Position numbers and translations under genes: made by a program. Below the pieces are notes generated by a model. That model ran no database searches. It saw only the letters and a list, made by a program, of their open reading frames with translations, and had not been told where the DNA came from. From Flavobacteriales bacterium (GTDB lineage Bacteria > Bacteroidota > Bacteroidia > Flavobacteriales > Flavobacteriaceae), in the NCBI GenBank assembly GCA_015494775.1, contig WGAP01000015.1, positions 1 through 9,068 on the forward strand: a stretch of 9,068 nucleotides of DNA. The letters are read 5' to 3'. This document shows positions 1 to 5,900 of this stretch, in pieces (the first letter of the stretch is position 1; each line of letters starts with the position of its first letter).

Positions 1-55
1 GAAGGCGAAGGGCGGCCGGCTCCCGAAGCTGCGAAGCGAGACCGAAGGGCTCGCG
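1..55 (-). repeat. GC-rich intergenic repeat, left copy (inverted relative to right copy)
   Basis: The reverse complement of this segment aligns colinearly with 8860-8946. Two blocks match exactly: 1-27 with 8920-8946 (27 bp) and 39-55 with 8860-8876 (17 bp). The short stretch between them matches with a few substitutions. The left copy lacks a 32-nt segment present in the right copy. The repeat may continue to the left of the window. It has no coding character, and a dispersed intergenic repeat family is the simplest reading. Whether more copies exist in the genome cannot be seen here. Confidence 0.75.
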
Positions 56-78
56 GAGCTGCGGAACAAGACAAGGGG

Positions 79-109
79 CGCCGGCGCCGCGCAAGGCGCG
101 GGGCCGGCG
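79..109. repeat. GC-rich hairpin
   Basis: The arms 79-92 and 96-109 pair over 14 positions with one G-G mismatch (86 with 102) and a 3-nt AAG loop. A short A run follows at 114-119. Its right arm overlaps the left arm of the long inverted repeat 103-118/189-204, so the two structures exclude each other. Confidence 0.6.
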
Positions 110-204
110 GCGCAAAAAACGGCGGCGTTTTCCGGTTGAGCCGTAAGCAAATGGCCAAATCCCGTATCAAAAACACCAACCGATAAAATTTTTGCGCCGC
201 CGGC
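103..204. repeat. 16-bp perfect inverted repeat enclosing a 70-nt spacer (possible structured RNA or palindromic element)
   Basis: Positions 103-118 and 189-204 are exact reverse complements over 16 bp. Pairing continues inside: 128-131 (TTTT) with 185-188 (AAAA), then 133-138 (cggttg) with 177-182 (caaccg). The 9 nt at 119-127 are left as a bulge, and a smaller internal loop separates the two inner helices. The result would be a long interrupted stem with a loop at about 139-176. I recognise no known RNA family. The nested pairing is seen directly; a function is not. Confidence 0.55.
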
Positions 205-229
205 GCGGAATTTCATTCCGCCGCCGGCG
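198..229. repeat. GC-rich hairpin with TTC loop
   Basis: The segment 205-211 pairs with 215-221 (7 bp, loop TTC). After a single bulged C at 222, 198-204 pairs with 223-229 (7 bp). The left arm overlaps the right arm of the 103-204 inverted repeat. The right arm overlaps the hairpin at 220-239. Only one of these folds can form at a time. Confidence 0.6.
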
Positions 230-239
230 CCCCGGCGGC
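220..239. repeat. Perfect 8-bp GC hairpin
   Basis: Positions 220-227 and 232-239 are exact reverse complements with a 4-nt loop (CGCC). It competes with the hairpin at 198-229. No T run follows, so it does not look like a rightward intrinsic terminator. Confidence 0.55.
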
Positions 240-254
240 TTGTGGAGCCGCGTA

Positions 255-271
255 GAAGCCCGAAGGGCTTC
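255..271. repeat. Short hairpin with GAA loop
   Basis: The arms 255-261 (gaagccc) and 265-271 (gggcttc) pair over 7 bp around a GAA loop. The sequence before it (247-255, gccgcgtag) recurs at 9057-9065 in the right repeat region, which links the two outer intergenic regions again. Confidence 0.5.
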
Positions 272-310
272 GGAGCGCCGAAAAAACAATCAAACCGCCG
301 GACGCAAGCA

Positions 311-337
311 TTTGTTTACAAAAAACATATATCTTTG
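311..337 (+). promoter_or_regulatory. Bacteroidota-type promoter for the TPR-ribH operon
   Basis: The sequence TATCTTTG at 330-337 matches the Bacteroidota minus-7 consensus TAnnTTTG. A TTTG at 311-314 fits the minus-33 element, though the 15-nt gap is slightly shorter than usual. The match lies in the AT-rich stretch immediately upstream of the gene and ends 26 nt before the start codon at 364. Transcription would begin at roughly 342-346, giving a leader of about 20 nt. No Shine-Dalgarno sequence is visible, which is normal for this phylum. Confidence 0.6.
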
Positions 338-363
338 CAGAACGATGAAAATTTGTTCGTTTT

Positions 364-1149
364 ATGGCAACGTATAAAAAGAAAGGTTACAAGAAAATCA
401 AGAAAACCGCCGCACACGACGAAAGTTTGGTGGCCAAGAGTTTCGAAAACGTAGAAGATTTGACCATACGGTCGGAGAAGTTTTTGGAACGGCATCAAAA
501 TAAAATCTTTACGGGTATTGCCATCCTGGCCCTGCTGGTGGCGGGCTATTACTTCTATCATCAACGGGTGGTGTTGCCCAAACGTGCCAAGGCGGCCAAC
601 GAACTTTATCCGGCGCAAAAGCTCTATGAGCAAGCCATCGACGAAAGCGATCCGGCCAAGCAAAAACAACTTTTTGAGAAAGTGCTGCAAGGCGACGGCG
701 GTAAATACGGCGTTTTGGACATTATCGACGAATACGGTTCCACGCCTTCGGGCAACCTGGCGCATTACTATGCCGGCATTGCCTACTATCATCTGGGCCA
801 ATTCGACAAAGCCGTGTCGGAATTGAGTAAGTTCAAAAGCAAAGACGCCGTGTTGCATCCCATGGCCCTGGGCGTTATCGGTGATGCGTTTTTGCAACTC
901 AATCAACCCGAAGATGCGTTGGAGTATTACGAAAAAGCAGCACGCGCGGCCGACAATGCCTACACCACGCCCATGTTTCTGACCAAAGCGGGTAAGGTGG
1001 CCTTGGATTTGTACAAATCCAAGAAAGACGAGGGCTACCTGAACAAAGCCCGAAAATATTTGAAGGAAGTGGAAGACAAATATCCTTCGTCGCCGGCTGC
1101 CAAAGAGGCCAAAATTTTTCTGGCCCAAGCGGAATACGCCAAAAAATAA
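364..1149 (+). CDS. Membrane-anchored tetratricopeptide repeat protein
   Basis: This is a 261-residue protein. It has a Lys-rich N-terminus (residues 4-14), one transmembrane segment at about residues 47-66, and a C-terminal region of TPR-like helical pairs. The clearest repeats are at about 131-160 and 165-198. A further helical pair at about 203-258 ends in the KYPSSPAAKEA pattern common in TPR proteins. The positive N-terminal side suggests an N-in topology with the TPR domain in the periplasm, like YfgM-type proteins. TPR domains bind other proteins, so a scaffold or chaperone-like role is inferred; no enzymatic motif is present. The start at 364 follows the promoter closely, and the ATG at 345 is out of frame. 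The gene ends 2 nt before ribH, so the two are almost certainly cotranscribed. From memory, this pairing recurs in Bacteroidota. The specific partner is unknown. Confidence 0.88.
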   Translation: MATYKKKGYKKIKKTAAHDESLVAKSFENVEDLTIRSEKFLERHQNKIFTGIAILALLVAGYYFYHQRVVLPKRAKAANELYPAQKLYEQAIDESDPAKQKQLFEKVLQGDGGKYGVLDIIDEYGSTPSGNLAHYYAGIAYYHLGQFDKAVSELSKFKSKDAVLHPMALGVIGDAFLQLNQPEDALEYYEKAARAADNAYTTPMFLTKAGKVALDLYKSKKDEGYLNKARKYLKEVEDKYPSSPAAKEAKIFLAQAEYAKK

Positions 1150-1151
1150 AA

Positions 1152-1640
1152 ATGGCCACGAGCGAAAAAAATCTTTCCTACTACGACGAAAGCCAACTGC
1201 CCGACGCATCGGATATGCGCATCGGCCTGGTGGTATCGGAATGGAATCCGGAAATTACGGAAAAACTGCTGGAAGGCGCCCGGGAAACTTTGCTTCGTGT
1301 GGGCGTTAAGGAAGAAAATATTTTGGTTTGGAAAGTCCCGGGAAGTTTCGAACTGATTTACGGTGCGCGGCGGATGCAGGAAAACCGTTTTATCGATGCC
1401 ATTGTGGCCATCGGCAGTATTATCCGCGGCGAAACACCGCATTTCGATTACGTTTGTCAAGCCACTTCACAGGGAATCAAAGATTTGAACGTCCGGGGCG
1501 AGACGCCCGTGATTTTTTGTGTGCTCACCGACGATAACATCCAACAGGCCCGCGACCGTTCGGGCGGCAAGCACGGCAACAAAGGGGTGGATTGTGCCGT
1601 GGCGGCGGTTAAAATGGCGTGGTTGAAACAAAATTCGTAA
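1152..1640 (+). CDS. ribH: 6,7-dimethyl-8-ribityllumazine synthase
   Basis: RibH condenses 5-amino-6-ribitylamino-uracil with 3,4-dihydroxy-2-butanone 4-phosphate to give 6,7-dimethyl-8-ribityllumazine, the penultimate step of riboflavin synthesis, in the cytoplasm. The 162 residues match the family length. Landmarks in order are: SEWN at 29-32, where Trp31 sits at the position of the aromatic residue that stacks on the pyrimidine; VPGSFE at 62-67; IRGETPHFDYV at 91-101 with the expected catalytic His97; and DRSGGKHGNKG at 135-145, whose Arg136 and Lys140 match the conserved phosphate-binding and active-site positions. All key residues are present. The start lies 2 nt after the TPR stop codon. 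No FMN riboswitch is seen upstream, and no other rib gene is in the window, so the pathway genes are scattered. Confidence 0.97.
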   Translation: MATSEKNLSYYDESQLPDASDMRIGLVVSEWNPEITEKLLEGARETLLRVGVKEENILVWKVPGSFELIYGARRMQENRFIDAIVAIGSIIRGETPHFDYVCQATSQGIKDLNVRGETPVIFCVLTDDNIQQARDRSGGKHGNKGVDCAVAAVKMAWLKQNS

Positions 1641-1681
1641 CTTGACGGGAAGTCGGTAAGGCGGCTTTCAAGCATGCTCCT

Positions 1682-2959
1682 ATGACACTGCGCCGGCAGT
1701 TGATGTTGCTCGTTATCCGTATGTCCGCACTGGGCTTGCGGTTTATCTTTTTTGCTTTGTTTTTCCGCTATTCGGAAGCGCTCTACGGCCAATACGGCTT
1801 GGTGGCGGTGAGCATCACCTTGGGTACTTACCTGTTGGGAATGGAATTTTATACCTACGTGCAGCGGGAATGGTTGCGCCCGGGGCGGGAAATGCACAAT
1901 CCCTTTTGGCATCAATTGTTGTTTTATGCTTTGCTTTATCCGCTGGTACTACCTTTGTTTTTGCTGTTGTTTCACTACGGATTTTTGGATTGGCGCTATG
2001 CGGGTTGGTTTTTTGCGGTACTCGTGGCCGAGCATTTGGCCACGGAGGTTTTCCGTTTGTTGTTTTTGGTAGGCCGGCCGGTGTGGGCCAATGTCAACTT
2101 GTTTTTGCGCAACGGATTGTGGGTGCTTCCGGCCCTGTGGCAAATGTATGCCGGCGGCGGCATTGACATTACGGATTTGCTGCGCTATTGGTTTGCCGGG
2201 GATTTGTTGGCCTTGACCACGGTGTTGGCCGCCAAGGGGGATGCCCTGCATGCCCTGTTGCCGGCCCGCCGCTTGCAGGGGCGGTGGATATGGCGCGGTT
2301 GGCGGATTGCCTTGCCTTTTTTTGTAGCCGCCATAAGTTTTAAGCTGGTGGAATTTGCCGACCGCTATGTGATTGATGCCTTTATGGACAAGGTGAGTTT
2401 GGGGGTTTATACTTTTTTTGCCAACATGGCCATGCTGGTCAATACGGTGGTTTATACGGCGGTGATTTCGGTTTTGTATCCACAGGTTGTCAAAGGTTTG
2501 ATGAAGGCGGAAGACCGTGCCGATAATGCCGCCGAAAATGACGCGTCCTCCGAAAAGGTAAACACCGGACCGGCCGGAACGAAGTTCCGGCATTTCCGCA
2601 GCGAAATCCGTCGCTGGACCTTGTTGGCCGTGTTGGCGGCCTTGGCGGGCATGCCTGTGTTGCTATACTTGCTGGGCAAGCAAAACCGCTTGCAGTATTT
2701 TGACGTGTTTGTGGTATTGGTGCTTGCCAATGCGGTGTATAACTTTTCGATGGCCTGGCATTTTGTGCTTTATGCGCGGCATAATGACCGTTTGATTGTA
2801 CTGTCGGCCGTGGCGGCGGCGGTGTTGAATTTGGTGTTGAACTTAATTACCGTCCCGCTATGGGGATTGCGTGGCGCCGCCTGGGCCACTTTGTTGGCCA
2901 TGGGCCTGATTTGGTGGCTCAAATGGCGGCGGGGGAGGAAGTTTTTTATATCAATATAA
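1682..2959 (+). CDS. Polysaccharide biosynthesis flippase (Wzx/PST-like, MOP superfamily)
   Basis: This is a 425-residue, strongly hydrophobic protein with about 10-12 predicted membrane segments. The family signature is spread over the sequence. Residues 227-250 (DRYVIDAFMDKVSLGVYTFF and on) match the flippase pattern of an Asp-Arg pair followed by Gly-x-Tyr. Residues 383-405 (NLVLNLITVPLWGLRGAAWA and on) match the C-terminal Asn-Leu-x-Leu-Asn, Pro and Gly-Ala-Ala pattern. Such proteins move lipid-linked oligosaccharides across the inner membrane. A charged loop at about 272-311 separates the two halves and is longer and more acidic than expected. The start at 1682 is 41 nt after ribH with no clear promoter between, so readthrough from the TPR promoter is likely. 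No glycosyltransferase or polymerase lies nearby, so the substrate cannot be named. Another MOP-family transporter role is possible but less likely. Confidence 0.82.
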   Translation: MTLRRQLMLLVIRMSALGLRFIFFALFFRYSEALYGQYGLVAVSITLGTYLLGMEFYTYVQREWLRPGREMHNPFWHQLLFYALLYPLVLPLFLLLFHYGFLDWRYAGWFFAVLVAEHLATEVFRLLFLVGRPVWANVNLFLRNGLWVLPALWQMYAGGGIDITDLLRYWFAGDLLALTTVLAAKGDALHALLPARRLQGRWIWRGWRIALPFFVAAISFKLVEFADRYVIDAFMDKVSLGVYTFFANMAMLVNTVVYTAVISVLYPQVVKGLMKAEDRADNAAENDASSEKVNTGPAGTKFRHFRSEIRRWTLLAVLAALAGMPVLLYLLGKQNRLQYFDVFVVLVLANAVYNFSMAWHFVLYARHNDRLIVLSAVAAAVLNLVLNLITVPLWGLRGAAWATLLAMGLIWWLKWRRGRKFFISI

Positions 2960-2982
2960 ACCTACCCCCGCCTGATTTTTTT
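2928..2982 (+). terminator. Intrinsic terminator of the TPR-ribH-flippase operon
   Basis: The arm 2928-2938, inside the last codons of the flippase gene, pairs with 2961-2972 over 11 bp with one bulged A at 2964. A run of seven T follows at 2976-2982. Within the loop, 2945-2950 (tttata) pairs with 2955-2960 (tataaa) around a TCAA loop, and the flippase stop codon (2957-2959) lies in that inner arm. Transcription from the opposite gene would meet the same hairpin but no strong T run, so it probably works mainly rightward. Confidence 0.65.
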
Positions 2983-2988
2983 AAATTA

Positions 2989-5900
2989 TTATTCCACCGG
3001 CACCACTTCCACCTGCCGTGCGGGTGTAAGCGACATAATGCTATGGTCATACATGGCTTCGCATTTGACGGCGGGCAAAAAGTAGGTCCCCGCATAGGAA
3101 GCATTGACACGGAAACGGAAGGTTTTGGTCTCGCCCTTGGGCAGGTCGAAAAAGAGCATTACCCGGTCGTCGCGAATGTCGGCATAATCGTAGGATGCCT
3201 TTGGACTGTCATCTTCCGGATTATCCATGCGCCAATTGGAAATTTCCCATCCCGAAGGAAATATTTGGGTAAGGGCCATATTTTCGTAATCCGGCAACAC
3301 ACCCGGATGCGTGATGCGTACTTCCACCGTTACATCCGTTCCTTGTGGCAACCGGCGTATGTCTATGGGCTGTCCGGCGGCATCCAAATAACGCACATCC
3401 ATTTGCAAATGTTTGCTCACCGCTTCACTGTTTCCTTGCAGCGGAATACCGCTATTGGTCAAGGTTACGAACAAAGTATTGTTGCTCGAATTACGGATTT
3501 GCAGGTGTGATTTACCGTCCGGCAGGTATTTCAATTCGGTTTGCCACACGGGTGTTCGGGCCGAGATAGTGCGTTCCGACCCGGGCGCCGATAGGACGAA
3601 ATTAATATTTCCCGCCTTTTCTTTTCCCACAAAGGAACTGATACCCAACAAACAATAGGCGGCCGTTTGGGTGCTCAACCATCGGTCGGAATTGAGGGTA
3701 TTAACTACATATTTGAGCACCTTGCCGGCGCGGTCGTCGTCTTTCATCAAGCTCAGTACATACAGGATAATGGCTTCGTCGCGTTCATTGCTACCGAAGG
3801 TATAGCTGTTTTCGGTGTATTCCGGCACTTGCAACGGCAAATCACGGCTTATTTGACGGGCCACATCCGCATTACCGGCCAAATAATAGGCCGCAGCCAG
3901 GAACCATTTGGCCGCCGAATAGAGGCGTCCGCTTTCCCGGAGCCGGTTCATGGCACCGCGTTCGGGTTTTCCGGCCAGGGCCAAGGTAAAGAGGCGATAG
4001 GCCTGATCCAATTGGGCCGCACGCAAATGCCAGTGGCGAGTGCCGGTACTTTTCGGCCAAATGTTGGCACTGCGGCGTTGATAACGTAACCACCGGTTGA
4101 GCATCTCGGACGGAATTTGATAACCCTTACGCTTGGCTTCCAGAAGGAAATGACCGGCATAATTGGTTCCCCAGTCCGAAACCGAATTATCCGAATCGGG
4201 CCAATAGGTAAATCCGCCGCCGGAGGTTTGGAAATTTTGCAAACGCATAATGGCGGCATTGACATTATCTTGAATTTGGGCGCGACGAACCGCATTGATT
4301 TCGGTTAATTTATCCAAGTACAATTGCGGAAATACCGACGAAACCGTTTGCTCGATACATCCGTAAGGATAATTGATAAGGTAACCGAGCCGGTGTTGCA
4401 GTCGAATGGAAGGAATACGCGATACTTCCAAGGAAGCTTTGTTGGTGCCGGCAATACCAAAGGCAGTATAGTCCAAATCCACACTTTGTCCCGGCCGCAG
4501 CGTGCGTTCTTCGATACGGTCCACCGGCGGATTGGCGATCCGAACCGGAACATCCACGTTGTAATGCGCCTTTTCGCCGCCACCCGAAACCGTTACTTCC
4601 AAATGCGCCGTGCCTGTGCGTGGCGCTACTTTGAACTCGAAGAAACTCATTTTTTCGCCCGAAGTGTCGAAACGCTGGTTTTGTTCGACCGGTCCGTCCG
4701 CTTGAAGCAGTTTTCCGGTTTTTACCTTAATTCGGACATTGGAAAATTTACGTCCTGCAAAAATACTTATGGGAACGCGTATTTTTTCGCCGGGGCCCAC
4801 CACACGCGGCAAGGTAGCCAACACCATCAACGGGCTTTTGACCTTAACCGCCTTTTCGGCATTGCCGTAATCGCCCTTATCGTCGGCGGCCACCAGCATC
4901 ACGCGTACCGAACCGATGTATTCGGGCATACGGAAACGATGCACGCGGCTTTTCCCTTTATCCAGATAAAAATCACCCAGGAATTTCACCACGGGTTTAA
5001 ACCGGTTGGCTTTATGTTGGCCCGGTTTGATAAGTTCACGGTCGCCGCCTAAGGCCAACAGGCCGGCTATCTTGCCGGCAAATGCTCCCAGCACGTAGCG
5101 ATACATATCATAGGTTTTCACCCCGAGTGCTTCGGTTCCGTAGAAATAGTTCCAAGGATCGGGTGTGCGGAAACGGGTCAAATCCGTGAGCCCTTCATCC
5201 ACCACAAAAAGGGCATAATGCATAGGCCGCCCGTCTTGTTCGCGCACCTTGATTTCGGCCATGGCTTCGGGACGCCATTGAGCAGGCACTTCCAGCACCG
5301 GATGCAAGTGCGACGAAGGATTGACCACATGCAAGGGCACCACGCCGTAGAGCCGCAATGGCCGGTCGTTGCCCGAATTGGCATAGGGTTGGATGTAGGA
5401 AATATGCACAAAAGCATTGGGCGCCATGTCGGCGGTGGTTTGGAATTGCACTTCGTGGCGGTTGGGATTGATGTCGGATTCGAACCATTCCAACACGTCC
5501 GAACCGTTTTCGATGCTCACGAGGGCCTTTCCGCCGTTTCCGGCAGGGAGTTTGATATGAACGGTTTCGCCTACCTTGTATTGATTTTTATCCGTGGAGA
5601 AAGTGAGCATTTCCACGCCGCCCGGGAAATCATGGCCGGGCGTTTCCCACCAACCCCTGTAATCGGTGTAAAAAATCTTTCCGGTGCTATGTCCCGATAC
5701 GGGATCGGTAATGCGGATATATTTGCGTCCCCAGGTTTCTTCGGGAAAAGTCAAGCGGTAAAGCGCTTTTCCATTGTGGGTATCCACATAATCGTCGATG
5801 ATTTTTCGGCTGGACGATGATTGGAGATAATAACCCAAATCGTCATCACCGGTGCGTTGCCACCACCATCGCCATCCTATTTCAAAGACTTCCAGGTGTA

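Larger units (their letters stand above)
56..310. other. GC-rich intergenic region with no gene, dense in hairpins
   Basis: This stretch has no convincing coding sequence. The short open frames crossing it have no family resemblance and run into the start of the TPR gene in the wrong frame. It is made of GC-rich palindromic words built on gccggcg and cgccggc, plus a more AT-rich centre at about 140-190. Base composition is clearly more GC-rich than in the neighbouring genes. It could hold the terminator of a gene left of the window, a dispersed repeat, or a structured RNA. The individual hairpins are listed separately. Confidence 0.7.

Noticed and set aside
192..454. Short plus-strand frames leading into the TPR gene
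   Set aside because: Both are out of frame with the TPR gene, overlap its promoter and start, and encode Arg-rich peptides derived from the GC-rich hairpins.
316..1209. A 297-codon open frame on the minus strand across the TPR gene
   Set aside because: It is also in codon register with the TPR gene and arises from the same avoidance of TTA, CTA and TCA codons. It has no recognisable domains and would begin inside ribH.
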